Source: Pseudomonas poae (GTDB taxonomy: Bacteria > Pseudomonadota > Gammaproteobacteria > Pseudomonadales > Pseudomonadaceae). From it: a stretch of 64,000 bases of DNA. Shown here piece after piece: positions 39,024 through 48,465 of this stretch. Position numbers and translations under genes: made by a program. The notes beneath the pieces were generated by a model, which saw nothing but the letters and a program-made list of their open reading frames with translations, was not told where the DNA came from and searched no databases. The stretch lies in contig CP034537.1 in assembly GCA_004000515.1 (NCBI GenBank), positions 5,098,001 to 5,162,000 of the forward strand, in the 5' to 3' direction. Numbering within the stretch: the first letter of the stretch is position 1; each line of letters begins with the position of its first letter.

Positions 39024-39856
39024 ATGCCACGGGCAATATGGAAAGGTGCAATCAGTTTTGGCTTGGTGCATATCCCTGTGTCGCTGGTGTCCGCTACGTC
39101 CGCCCAGGGCGTGGATTTTGACTGGCTGGACAAGCGCAGCATGGACCCAGTGGGCTATAAGCGCATCAACAAGGCCACCGGCAAGGAAGTCAGCAAGGAC
39201 AACATCGTCAAGGGTGTTGCCTATGAGAAAGGCCGCTATGTGCTGCTCAGCGAGGAGGAGATTCGCTCGGCCCACCCCAAGTCGACTCAGACCATCGAAA
39301 TCATCGCGTTTGTCGCCAGCGACCAGATTCCGCTGCAGAACATCGATACGCCCTACTTCCTGGCCCCGGATAAACGCGGTGGCAAGGTATACGCACTGCT
39401 AAGGGAAACCCTTAAGAAGACCCGTAAGGTTGCCCTTGCGAATGTCGTGTTGCACACCAAACAACACTTGGCCGCACTGATGCCGCTGGAATCGGCGCTG
39501 GTGCTGGTAATGCTGCGCTGGCCGGCCGAGGTGCGCAGCCTGGACACGTTGGAGTTGCCCAGCGACGTGACCAAACCCAGCCTGGCAAAGGCCGAGCTGG
39601 ACATGGCCAAACGCTTGGTAGACGACATGAGTGCTGACTGGCAACCCGGCGATTACCGCGACAGCTTTCAGGAAAAAATCATGGCGCTGGTGGCGAAGAA
39701 GGCCAAGGCCGGCAAGATCAAGGACGTGGAAACCGTCAAAGGCAGCGAAGAACGCAAGTCTGCCGACGTGATCGACCTGACGGAACTGCTCAAGCGCAGC
39801 CTTGCCGGCAAGCCTGTCAAAAGGCCGCCGCGAAAAAAACCAGCAAGGCCTCCTGA
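39024..39856 (+). CDS. ku: Non-homologous end-joining protein Ku; frameshift at the C-terminus
   Basis: Homodimeric ring protein that binds DNA double-strand ends and recruits LigD. It begins MPRAIWKGAISFGLVHIPVS, the standard bacterial Ku start, and keeps the core SATSAQGVDFDWLDKR, GRYVLLSEEE and MALVAKKAKAG segments. As read it runs to 39875, but one base in the A run near 39822 gives a Lys-rich tail (KAAAKKTSKAS) and a stop at 39854-39856, just before the ligD start at 39860. About 277 residues. Ku and LigD form one end-joining operon, used mainly in stationary phase in pseudomonads. Confidence 0.93.
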
Positions 39857-39859
39857 ACC

Positions 39860-42284
39860 ATGGCCAAGCCCCTGAGCGAATACAACCGCAAGCGCGACTT
39901 CGATATCACCGCCGAACCCTCCGGCACTGCGCCCAGCGGCAAACGCAAGGCCAGTGCACTGTCTTTCGTGATTCAGAAGCATGATGCGCGCAACCTGCAC
40001 TATGACTTCCGATTGGAGCTCGACGGAGTACTCAAAAGCTGGGCGATCCCCAAGGGGCCGAGCCTTGACCCTGGCCAGAAACGCCTGGCCGTGCACGTGG
40101 AAGACCACCCGCTGAGCTACGGCGGTTTTGAAGGCAATATTGCTGCCGGCCAATATGGCGCTGGCGATGTCATCGTGTGGGACCGTGGTGTCTGGCAACC
40201 CCACGACGATCCCCACAAGGCCTATGCCGCGGGCAAACTCAAATTCAGCCTGATCGGCGAGAAGCTGTCAGGAGACTGGGCGCTCGTGCGCACACGCCTG
40301 AAAGGCAGCGGCGACAAAGAGCAGTGGTTGCTGATCAAGGAGCATGACGCACAGGCTCGCCCGAGCGCTGAGTACGATATCGTTCAGGCCCAGCCCAACA
40401 GCGTGCTTAGCGGGGCTGGCGTTGGAGCGACCAAGACGCGTGTTAACCCCAAGCAGGCATTTCCAGAACACTTGAAGCCGCAACTGGCCACGTTGGTCGA
40501 CCACGCGCCGGACGGCGACTGGCAGTACGAAATCAAATTCGACGGTTATCGCATGCTCGCACGCATTCAGGCCGGCGAAGTGCGGTTGTTTACACGTAAC
40601 GGCCACGACTGGACCGAACGGCTGCCGCGTCAAGCCAAGGCGGTGCGCGCCCTCAAGCTCAAGGACAGCTGGCTCGACGGTGAAATGGTCAGCCTCGATG
40701 GCGACGGCTTACCGGATTTTCAAGCGCTGCAGAATGCCTTTGAAAGTGGGCGCAGCCTGGACATTGTGTATTACTTGTTTGATGCGCCCTTCTTGAATGG
40801 GCTGGATCAGCGCCAAGCACCCATTGAAGCGCGGCGTGAGAAACTCAAGTCAGCATTGGCCCCGAGCAAAAACAGCCTGCTGCGTTTCTCCGAAGCCTTC
40901 ACTGCGCCCCCTCGCGACATCATTGAAAGCGCCTGCGCGATTAATCTGGAAGGCGTCGTCGGTAAACGATTGGGCAGCCCCTACGTGTCTGCACGCAGTC
41001 CCGATTGGATCAAGCTCAAATGTCGACAGCGCCAGGAGTTCGTCATCGTCGGTTACACCCGCCCTCAAGGCTCACGCAGTGGGATTCGGGGCGCTGCTGC
41101 TGGCGGTGAATGACGCGTCCGGACTGGTCTATGCCGGACGGGTGGGTACGGGGTTTGATCAGGCCTCACTGAACACTGTCCACGCGCAACTCACGCCACT
41201 CGACCGTAAAACCTCCCCACTGGCCAAACCACTGACCCGTGCGCAGGCGCAAGGCGTACGCTGGGTAGCGCCCAAATTGGTCGCTGAGGTGCAATTTGCC
41301 GAGTGGACGCGTGAGGGCATGGTGCGCCACGCCACGTTTATCGGGCTACGCAGCGACAAAGCGCACGCACAGGTTGTTCATGAGCAGCCGTCTAAACCTG
41401 CGATAAGCATTACGCACGCTGACCGTGTTATCGACTCACAAAGCGGACTTCAAAAACAGCACGTGGCGCAGTACTACAGCGAAATCAGCGAATGGATCCT
41501 GCCGTTTCTGCGCCATCGGCCGGTGTCATTGCTGCGCGCGCCTGACGGTATCGATGGCGAGCAGTTTTTCCAGAAACACGCTGAACGCCTTGCAATCCCC
41601 CATATCAAGCAACTGGCCGCTGGCCTGGACCCGGGGCACGCACGGTTGATGGAGATCGACAGCGCGCAGGCCCTGCAGGGTGTCGTGCAGATGGGCACCG
41701 TCGAGCTGCACACCTGGGGCGCCACGACAGACAAGATCGAAACCCCAGACCAGTTCGTACTCGACCTTGATCCAGACCCTGCGTTGCCCTGGAAAACCAT
41801 GCTCGAGGCTGCGCAACTGACGTTGGCGGTACTCGATGAGTTGGGGCTACAGGTATTCGTCAAGACGAGCGGCGGCAAGGGTTTGCATCTCGTGGTACCG
41901 CTGGCGCGACGAGACGGCTGGGAGACCGTCAAGGCGTTTTCCAAGGCCATAGCGCAGTTCATGGCCAAGCAACTGCCAGAACGTTTTACCGCCACGTCCG
42001 GGCCGAAAAACCGAGTGGGCAAGATCTTTATCGACTACCTGCGCAATGCCCGGGGCGCAAGTACAGTGACGGCTTATTCTTTGCGGGCCAGACCTGGCCT
42101 TCCGGTGTCTGTACCGGTCAGCCGGGAAGAATTGAAAACACTGCGCGCAGCCCAGCAATGGACAATCGCCAACGTGCTTGAACGCTTGCAGGGTTTGAAA
42201 ACCGATCCGTGGGCAGGCTATGCCCACCGGCAAAAGATCAACAAGAAGATGTGGGACAAACTAGGGGCCCGTCCACCGGAGTGA
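39860..42284 (+). CDS. ligD: Multifunctional ATP-dependent DNA ligase LigD (phosphoesterase-ligase-polymerase); one frameshift
   Basis: About 808 residues with the Pseudomonas domain order. Residues ~30-170: 3'-phosphoesterase (KHDARNLHYDFRLELDG; HVEDHPLSYG). Residues ~215-410: ligase, with the adenylated Lys in YEIKFDGYRML, then DGEMVSLD, LEGVVGKR and WIKLKC. The frame breaks at about 41092 (RSGFGALLLAVNDASG restored). The C-terminal ~300 residues are the primase-polymerase (FVLDLDPDPALPW with catalytic Asp pair; FVKTSGGKGLHLVVPL; IFIDYLRN). It processes and joins DNA ends held by Ku. It starts 3 bases after the corrected ku stop. Confidence 0.94.
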
Positions 42285-42300
42285 ACGGCCCCGCCCGGGT

Positions 42301-43200
42301 TCAGATATAAATGAAGATCAGCGCCAAGCCGGCAAAGATCGCCCATTTTTCCAGGTAATAGCGCGTGCGGTTGCGTTTTTTCAGCTCTTTACCCCGCAGA
42401 CGGATCTTGTACAGGCGAGTAAAGGCGCGGTTCAGTCCACCGGTCTTGTCACCGGCATCATTGGGAGAGCCCGCAGCCGCCATCACGTTGCGGCTGAACC
42501 AGCGATTGAACGCGGCCGCCCAGCGGTACTTCATCGGTCGCTCGATATCGCAAAACAGGATGATGCGGTTCTGTTGCGTGGTGTTTTCAGCGTAGTGAAT
42601 GTAAGTCTCGTCAAACATCACCGGCTCGCCGTCACGCCAGTAGTAGTTTTCGCCATCCACATTGATGTAGCAGCCGGGGTCGTTCGGGGTCTCGAGCCCC
42701 AAGTGATAACGATACGAACCGGCATACGGGTCGCGGTGACGCACCAGCTTGGAGCCTGGCGGCAACTCGGCAAACATTGCAGCCTTGATTGAACCGATGC
42801 TTTGCACCAGCTCAGTCGTGCGTGGGCAAAGCTTCATTGCCGAGGGATGACTGTCGCCGTACCACTTCAGGTAGAAGCGCTTCCAACCCGACTTGAAGAA
42901 CGAGTTGAAACCCACGTCGTTGTATTGGTCAGAGCGCTTGATCTCACCCGCGCGCATCAGATTTTGGCCTTCCTGGCGAATTTCTTCCCAATGTTCCTGC
43001 AACGGGCTCAGGTCGGGAAAATCGCTGGGCGACAGATACGGTCGGCTGGGTAGCTTGGAGAACAGATAGAGAAAGCAGTTGATCGGTGCCAGGAAGGTTG
43101 AATGGTCGCTGAGCTGGCGGCCCAGCTTATGCCGCACCCGGCCACGCAGGTGAACATACGCAATGGAGGCAACGTAGAGAACAACAATGATGAGTTTCAA
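42301..43200 (-). CDS. lpxO: Lipid A 2-hydroxylase LpxO (aspartyl/asparaginyl beta-hydroxylase family)
   Basis: A 299-residue Fe(II)/2-oxoglutarate oxygenase that hydroxylates a secondary acyl chain of lipid A at the inner-membrane face. It opens with one membrane segment (MKLIIVVLYVASIAYVHL) and ends with another (AIFAGLALIFIYI). The iron and 2-oxoglutarate binding region is LVRHRDPYAGSYRYHLGL (HxD motif), followed by DGEPVMFDETYIHYAENTT with the distal His. Intact. Convergent with ligD, 16 bases apart. Pseudomonads often have two LpxO enzymes; only one is in the window. Confidence 0.93.
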   Translation of the reverse strand: MKLIIVVLYVASIAYVHLRGRVRHKLGRQLSDHSTFLAPINCFLYLFSKLPSRPYLSPSDFPDLSPLQEHWEEIRQEGQNLMRAGEIKRSDQYNDVGFNSFFKSGWKRFYLKWYGDSHPSAMKLCPRTTELVQSIGSIKAAMFAELPPGSKLVRHRDPYAGSYRYHLGLETPNDPGCYINVDGENYYWRDGEPVMFDETYIHYAENTTQQNRIILFCDIERPMKYRWAAAFNRWFSRNVMAAAGSPNDAGDKTGGLNRAFTRLYKIRLRGKELKKRNRTRYYLEKWAIFAGLALIFIYI

Positions 43201-43413
43201 GAGATTTCGTCACAAGTCAGTAGAGAACAGGCTGCTCCCACGTGCCCACAACGGCCGGGGATTGAAGATGCAGCACCTGAAATCACAATTCACACACTCG
43301 GCCAAACCGACTGAATGACCAGCCGGCGCGAGGCCATTGCCAGTTATTTAGCCACAGTTTGTAACCAAAAGTTAACTAAGAATTGTGAAAAGCTGTCCAC
43401 TGAATGTGTATCA

Positions 43414-43439
43414 GCGGGCTCGACTTGCGGCGAGCCCGC
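43414..43439. terminator. Hairpin downstream of the Wzz gene
   Basis: GCGGGCTCG (43414-43422) pairs perfectly with CGAGCCCGC (43431-43439). It lies 18 bases beyond the stop of the minus-strand chain-length gene. No T run follows in the direction of transcription, so it may slow decay or end transcription weakly. Confidence 0.55.
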
Positions 43440-43456
43440 AGTACGTTTAACCCGTC

Positions 43457-44779
43457 CTACGGACGCGGTAAACGGCGATCGCCGGTCAACGAAAACGGCC
43501 CCGTTTCACGGCGCACCTGAACGAAATGCAGAAGCAGCGCCACCAACATCCCTAGCATCAACCCAGCCACCGTGCTCAATGCAATGATCAAGGCCTTCTT
43601 GGGTTTTATTGGACCCATGGGTTCCTGTGCCTGTCGGTCGACTGTCACCAGTTTCAAGTCGGTCATGTCGATATTGAGGCCACGTAACCGCGACACTTCG
43701 GCCCACAACGGCTCAACATCCTGCAGGAACATATCTTCATTCTTACGGTTGTTGAGGACCTCCACCTCACGATTGATATCGAGCATGCGCAACTCCTTGC
43801 CGATCTCGGCGACGCGACTATTGGTGAAGTCGTCGTTGGTACGCTGTTTTAGCGCCGCCCTCTCCGCCTCCAGTACCTCACTGCCCATGAAGTACAAGGG
43901 GATCGCCTGGTTCGTCACGACAGTACGCATCACCTGGCTTGAGCTACGCGAAGCCTCGCCGCCCATCGCAGACGGCGTGGTGGGATTCTTGATGCCAATG
44001 GACTTGGCAATCTCGATCGCTTCCGCCAACTCTGCCAGGCGGCTGGCGCGCTCCATCTTCATCTGCAAACGCAAGGCCGTGAGTTCATCCTGCAGTCGGG
44101 CACGCTTGACGTTGTCAGCCTCCAGCAACCTGGCGATTTTCGACTCCTTGGCTGTTTCATAGTTAGCGCGAGCAGCATCGATCTTGCCCTTGAGTTCGTT
44201 GAGGCGGTTATTCACGATGACCTTCAGGTCGGCGCCCACCTGACCGCGCTCCTGCGCGATGGCGTACTCGACAAATCCATTAAGGATCGCCGCACCGTCA
44301 ATTCCCTTGGGGTACTGCATTTCCAGGCGAAGAAAACTGTTGAAGGATTCGGACTTCTTTGGGTCAGGCAGGACCAGCGTGATCGCATCACGGTTAAACG
44401 CCTCAAAGCTCTGTTCCAGGTTTTGCCCGGGCCGCTCAAACGCTTCGAACAGGACGGGGTTGGCCCTGAAAAAGCCCAGCTTGGATTCATAGGAATCCAG
44501 TTGCGCGCCAACCTTGGCCAACGCATCGGCTGGCGGCAACATGTAGACTTCAGACCGGTTGAGTGCATCCAGTTCGTTGATCGCGGCAGGCCGCAACACA
44601 CTGCTGACTTGGTAAACCTGGGGCGCGAGAAACGCGTAGCCTGCTCCCAGCAGGCCTGTCAGCATCGTGCAGCCGATGACCCATGCCTTGCGCTTCCAGA
44701 GCGCCTGAAACAGCTCAAAAGATCGATCTCGTCCGAGGCTAAATGAGGGTGAAGCTGAGGAGTGTTGTTCAAAATTCAT
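43457..44779 (-). CDS. wzz: Polysaccharide chain-length determinant (Wzz-family co-polymerase)
   Basis: A 440-residue inner-membrane protein that sets O-antigen chain length with Wzy polymerase. ATG 44779 gives MNFEQHSSASPSF; an in-frame start at 44920 is too far upstream. Membrane segment 1 is at residues ~33-53 (WVIGCTMLTGLLGAGYAFLA) and segment 2 near 400-420 (ALIIALSTVAGLMLGMLVAL), with the Pro-rich PMGPIKPKKA before it as in Wzz. The long periplasmic part is mostly coiled coil (RLNELKGKIDAARANYETAK). Intact. It stands apart from any O-antigen cluster in the window, next to lpxO. Confidence 0.88.
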   Translation of the reverse strand: MNFEQHSSASPSFSLGRDRSFELFQALWKRKAWVIGCTMLTGLLGAGYAFLAPQVYQVSSVLRPAAINELDALNRSEVYMLPPADALAKVGAQLDSYESKLGFFRANPVLFEAFERPGQNLEQSFEAFNRDAITLVLPDPKKSESFNSFLRLEMQYPKGIDGAAILNGFVEYAIAQERGQVGADLKVIVNNRLNELKGKIDAARANYETAKESKIARLLEADNVKRARLQDELTALRLQMKMERASRLAELAEAIEIAKSIGIKNPTTPSAMGGEASRSSSQVMRTVVTNQAIPLYFMGSEVLEAERAALKQRTNDDFTNSRVAEIGKELRMLDINREVEVLNNRKNEDMFLQDVEPLWAEVSRLRGLNIDMTDLKLVTVDRQAQEPMGPIKPKKALIIALSTVAGLMLGMLVALLLHFVQVRRETGPFSLTGDRRLPRP

Positions 44780-45168
44780 ACACCCTGATGAGTTGAAATG
44801 CAGCGCCCAAAAACTCAGACCTGAATAACAACCGAATAAACAGGGGCAACGTCCGGGCTCACGACACGCGTGGCCCTCTGCCGGCAAAGGGACCACCCAA
44901 TTGACTGACACGCCTGCCAAGCTGCAAGCGGTTTTATTTCAGTTTCACAGGTGCCGTTACTGGCAGGCACCCGGAGCATAGACGATCCGTTACGAGACGT
45001 TACCCAGCGGCCAGGCAAAGTAACGCTAATTGCCTGTCTTATAAGGAAAAATATTAGTTAAAACTAAAGAATAGGAATATTCCTACGCATAATTACGCGC
45101 ATGGTGATAAAGCATCCCGCCTTATCCACTTAAAGCAGCGATTAGCCCTTCAGCAAAAAGGAATTTGT
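44780..45168. other. 389-base AT-rich intergenic region between divergent wzz and the TIGR03067-like gene
   Basis: No ORF of note. It becomes strongly AT-rich from 45020 onward and holds the palindrome 45072-45085 and a looser inverted repeat CAGGCAA (45012-45018) / TTGCCTG (45030-45036). It should contain the promoters of both divergent genes; no -35/-10 pair is convincing. Confidence 0.6.
45072..45085. promoter_or_regulatory. Perfect 14-base AT-rich palindrome, possible operator
   Basis: TAGGAATATTCCTA is perfectly symmetric and lies 84 bases before the start of the gene at 45169. It may be a binding site for a regulator of either divergent gene. Which protein would bind is not visible. 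Confidence 0.4.
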
Positions 45169-45555
45169 ATGTCATCCATTTCAGACCCGGATTTCCAAGC
45201 CCTTCAAGGTGCGTGGGAGCAAACCTCACTCGAAGACAGTGGCGTGCTCAATCCCGTCGATGCCCACAGCGCTCCCGGGGCAATTACCACGATTACCGAC
45301 GACCGTTTCGAAGTGAAAACCGTCGATGGCGATGTATTACTGGCTGGACGGTTTTTTCTAGACAGCACCACTGTCCCCAAGAGCATTACCTGGGTGGACT
45401 CCATAGGAGAAGACGCAGGTAAGCAGTTGCCCGCGAGCTATCGCCTTGAAGGCGATGAATTTGTGTTTATCGCAGCGGATGAAAGTATGCCCAGGCCCAT
45501 TACATTCAGTACTGGCCCAGGTCAAACCATGCGCACTTTCGTACGCCGAGCTTGA
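45169..45555 (+). CDS. Small TIGR03067-like (lipocalin-like) protein of unknown function
   Basis: A 128-residue cytoplasmic protein without signal peptide. ATG 45169 follows AAAAAGGA. The layout LQGAWEQTSLEDSG, then FEVKTVDGDVLLAGRFFLD, PKSITWVD and YRLEGDEFVFIA matches the TIGR03067 pattern, thought to be a small beta-barrel. The exact role of the family is unknown. It stands alone, with its own terminator at 45648 and an AT-rich upstream region. Confidence 0.75.
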   Translation: MSSISDPDFQALQGAWEQTSLEDSGVLNPVDAHSAPGAITTITDDRFEVKTVDGDVLLAGRFFLDSTTVPKSITWVDSIGEDAGKQLPASYRLEGDEFVFIAADESMPRPITFSTGPGQTMRTFVRRA

Positions 45556-45647
45556 TTGCAGAACCATTCAAGCTTGCGACCGCATTTTCACAAAGCCTTC
45601 ACTTTCAGGTCTATAGGGTGAAGCCTACCTACTCCAGTGAATCCCTT

Positions 45648-45675
45648 AGCCCGCCTCTTATCGCGGGCTTTTTTT
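45648..45675 (+). terminator. Intrinsic terminator after the TIGR03067-like gene
   Basis: AGCCCGC (45648-45654) pairs with GCGGGCT (45663-45669), then six more T. On the minus strand the methyltransferase gene stops at 45692, so the hairpin may serve both. Confidence 0.8.
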
Positions 45676-45691
45676 GCCTGTGAAAATGAGC

Positions 45692-46503
45692 TTAGGCGGG
45701 GCGTTTGGTAGCCACCAGGGTGAAACACAGCGGCAGTTGCGCAGGCTGGTGCTCATACTGGTCGTAGAGTTCTTCACGGTTGGAGTGGGCGTATTCCTGC
45801 AGGTGCGTAATCTGCAAATCGGCGCAGATGGCTGCACTGATCACGTCGCCCAAGGTGTGGACGAACCAATAGGACGTCGGCCCCGCCTCCTCGCCCAGGC
45901 CTTCATAGACAATCGACTCCTGCAGCACAAACGGCTCGCGCTGGAAGTACGAGCTGGCCGGCAACAGGGGCTCGGCGGCCCTGGGGTCGAACACTTCAAG
46001 GAAAGGATGGGTTTCATACATCACCAGGCTGCCGCCCGGCTTCAAGGTGCTGGCGACATGGCGCATGAACAGGGCCACATCCGGCATCCAGCCGAGCACA
46101 CCGATGGTTACCAAGGCGAGATCAAACCGTTCGTGCAACTGCGCAGGCAGACGGTGGATATCGCTTTCGATGAATTCGGGATCATGCGGGGAGACATCGG
46201 CCAGCTCACGCGCCTGCTCGAGGAAGGCCCGGGACTGGTCAACCCCACCACCGAGCGCGCGCCAAGCCCATACAGCGACAGGCTTTCGCGGCCGTTATTG
46301 CAGCACAGTTGCACCACGTCCTTTCCAGCCACGCCAAGGTCCTGCAACAACCCGGTGATCTTTGGGTCGAGGCAGGAAAAACCGGGGTTGCTCACCGACT
46401 TAAGCAAGGCGGCCCAGGTGTCAGTGGTTTTGTGCAGGCTGGCCGATTGATCCCAGGCGTCCTTGTTGCAGGCAATCGCCTGTTGAGCTGAGGGCATGTC
46501 CAT
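45692..46503 (-). CDS. Class I SAM-dependent methyltransferase; two frameshifts
   Basis: About 270 residues when repaired, starting MDMPSAQQAIACNKDAWDQS at 46503. Motif I is VVQLCCNNGRESLSL (a variant of the SAM-binding Gly loop); one break near 46265 restores the motif II Asp region (VVGFDQS), and a second near 46150 leads to HERFDLALVTIGVLGWM and LKPGGSLVMYETHPF. The C-terminal part is typical of the Methyltransf_25/11 superfamily. Substrate unknown. It is divergent from the MFS gene at 46617; the shared 113-base region could couple them. Confidence 0.82.
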
Positions 46504-46616
46504 TGCGTCTCCAGAAAGTCGATACAGCGAGGTTGAGAAAATAAGCCAAGTGCTCGCCGATTAAAACCCCAAGATGCGGGCGAAACTTAACGCCTGACCG
46601 GTAGGTCATTAACGCA

Positions 46617-47897
46617 ATGAGTGTTCAGCCGTTGAACGCCCCTTGCGTAGTCCTCGCTATGGCCAAACACACTGACCTGCGCAATACCCTGTCCCTGGAC
46701 AGCTTGAATTTCTTCCTGGCGGATGTACGCGACGGTCTCGGCCCATACCTGGCGATCTACCTATTGGCCGTGCACAAATGGGACCCGGCCAGTATCGGCG
46801 TGGTCATGACCCTGGCGGGCATCGCCGCGCTGATCACCCAAGGCCCGGCGGGTGCCCTGATCGATCGCACCCGCAGCAAGCGCGCGGTCATCGCGATTGC
46901 CGCCCTCCTCGTGACCGGCAGCTGCCTGATGCTGCCCTTTGTCAGCTCCTTTACGTTGGTTGCGTTGACCCAGGCAGCCAGTGCCGTGGCTGCCTCGGTA
47001 TTCGCCCCAGCGATCTCCGCGATCTCCCTGGGGATCACCGGCCCGCGTGCGTTCACCCGGCGTACCGGGCGCAACGAAACCTTCAATCACGCGGGCAATG
47101 CCGTGGCCGCCCTACTGGCCGGTGGCTTGGCATACCTGTTCGGTCCCGTCGTGGTGTTCTATCTGATGGCGTTCATGGCACTGGCCAGCGTGGTGGCCGT
47201 CGGTTGCGTGTCGGCACAAGCGATCGACCATGAAGTGGCCCGCGGCTTCGATCCTGCCCATGCCACCGATCATGCGCAGCCCTCGGGCATCACTGTGCTG
47301 CTGGCAAACCGCCCGCTCCTGTTATTCGCCATTTGCTGCGCGCTGTTCCACCTGGCCAATGCCGCGATGCTGCCTCTGGTCAGCCAGAAGCTGTCGCAGA
47401 TCAACCTGCAGATGGCCACGCCACTGACCTCGGCGTGTATCGTCGCCGCGCAATTGGTGATGGTACCGATGGCCTGGCTGGTCGGTATCAAGGCTGACCT
47501 CTGGGGGCGCAAGCCGTTGCTGCTGGCGGGATTCATGATCCTGCCGCTGCGGGGCGTGCTCTATACCTTGTCCGATGACCCTTACTGGCTGGTGGCCGTG
47601 CAGATGCTCGACGGCATCGGCGCGGGCATCTTCGGTGCGTTGTTCCCAGTGATCGTCAAGGACCTGACCCAAGGCACCGGCCGCTTCAATGTCAGCCTGG
47701 GCGCACTGTCCACCGTGTTTGGCCTGGGCGCGGCGTTGAGCACAAGCCTCGCCGGTTTTGTGGTGCAACAGGCCGGTTACAACGCGGCGTTCCTGACCCT
47801 GGCCGGCGTCGCGGCCGCTGCGCTGGCGCTGTTGTGGCTGGCGATGCCGGAGACATTGGCCAAACCAACGCACGCACAGCATGCAGCCGTGGCTTGA
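46617..47897 (+). CDS. MFS transporter
   Basis: A 426-residue inner-membrane carrier with about 12 membrane segments, intact. It has the loop 2-3 motif (GALIDRTRSKRAVI), two similar six-helix halves, and a central loop (HEVARGFDPAHATDHAQ). The start may be ATG 46617, with AGGT about 14 bases upstream, or ATG 46659 (MAKHTDLRNTLSLDSLNFF), which starts nearer the first helix. No motif reveals the substrate. It is divergent from the methyltransferase gene. Confidence 0.85.
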   Translation: MSVQPLNAPCVVLAMAKHTDLRNTLSLDSLNFFLADVRDGLGPYLAIYLLAVHKWDPASIGVVMTLAGIAALITQGPAGALIDRTRSKRAVIAIAALLVTGSCLMLPFVSSFTLVALTQAASAVAASVFAPAISAISLGITGPRAFTRRTGRNETFNHAGNAVAALLAGGLAYLFGPVVVFYLMAFMALASVVAVGCVSAQAIDHEVARGFDPAHATDHAQPSGITVLLANRPLLLFAICCALFHLANAAMLPLVSQKLSQINLQMATPLTSACIVAAQLVMVPMAWLVGIKADLWGRKPLLLAGFMILPLRGVLYTLSDDPYWLVAVQMLDGIGAGIFGALFPVIVKDLTQGTGRFNVSLGALSTVFGLGAALSTSLAGFVVQQAGYNAAFLTLAGVAAAALALLWLAMPETLAKPTHAQHAAVA

Positions 47898-47940
47898 AAT
47901 AGACGACAATGCGCGCCACTCGAAAGCACGGAAGCATTAA

Positions 47941-48324
47941 ATGAAGTCATGGAAGATACTGACGGCCGCCCTCTTGGTGGGGTCTGGCAACCCGGCCGTC
48001 GCGGCAGAAAACAATAACCCCTTCCAGGCCGCGCTGATGATCACCTCGATCATCCCCACCGTGATCATTGGCGGCACAACGGCGGCAACGTCCTACATTC
48101 CAGAGCTGTTCAAATCCTCCAAGAGCGACGCGCTGGCATTTATCGGCTCGGACGGCGAGATCCGTGGCGCGCAGTTCGAGCAAGCCGCACGGTATTACCG
48201 CGCGACCTACCGCCCGCCCCTGATGTCCGACCAGCAACTTGCCCAGGCGATCGTGACGGCTTTTTTGAACCCAGGCGACGCTAAGCAGCGGCCTCGTCGG
48301 TTTCGCCATACAACTGTCGCCTGA
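47941..48324 (+). CDS. DUF2388-family small secreted protein; probable frameshift at the C-terminus
   Basis: MKSWKILTAALLVGSGNPAVAA is a signal peptide. The mature part has the DUF2388 pattern (ALAFIGSDGEIRGAQFEQA, DQQLAQAIVTAF), a family common in pseudomonads without known function. DUF2388 proteins usually end right after the LAQAI block. Here the run of six T at 48261-48266, read as five, would give a stop at 48266-48268 and a protein of 109 residues; the extra LNPGDAKQRPRRF tail then looks artefactual. Confidence 0.78.
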   Translation: MKSWKILTAALLVGSGNPAVAAENNNPFQAALMITSIIPTVIIGGTTAATSYIPELFKSSKSDALAFIGSDGEIRGAQFEQAARYYRATYRPPLMSDQQLAQAIVTAFLNPGDAKQRPRRFRHTTVA

Positions 48325-48465
48325 CATATGCGACAATGCGCGCCAAATTCAACACACATCCCCAATTTTCTGCTCAGCGACCGGGTTTCGCGCCTTGATG
48401 TCGCTGTTGATGCATGCCTGGAGGCTCCTGCCGCCACGCTCGCAACCCATTGATAGGTAAAGTAA

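Noticed and set aside
44779..44920. Upstream in-frame start for Wzz at 44920
   Set aside because: It would add 47 residues unlike the family before the first membrane segment; MNFEQHSS at 44779 is the natural start.
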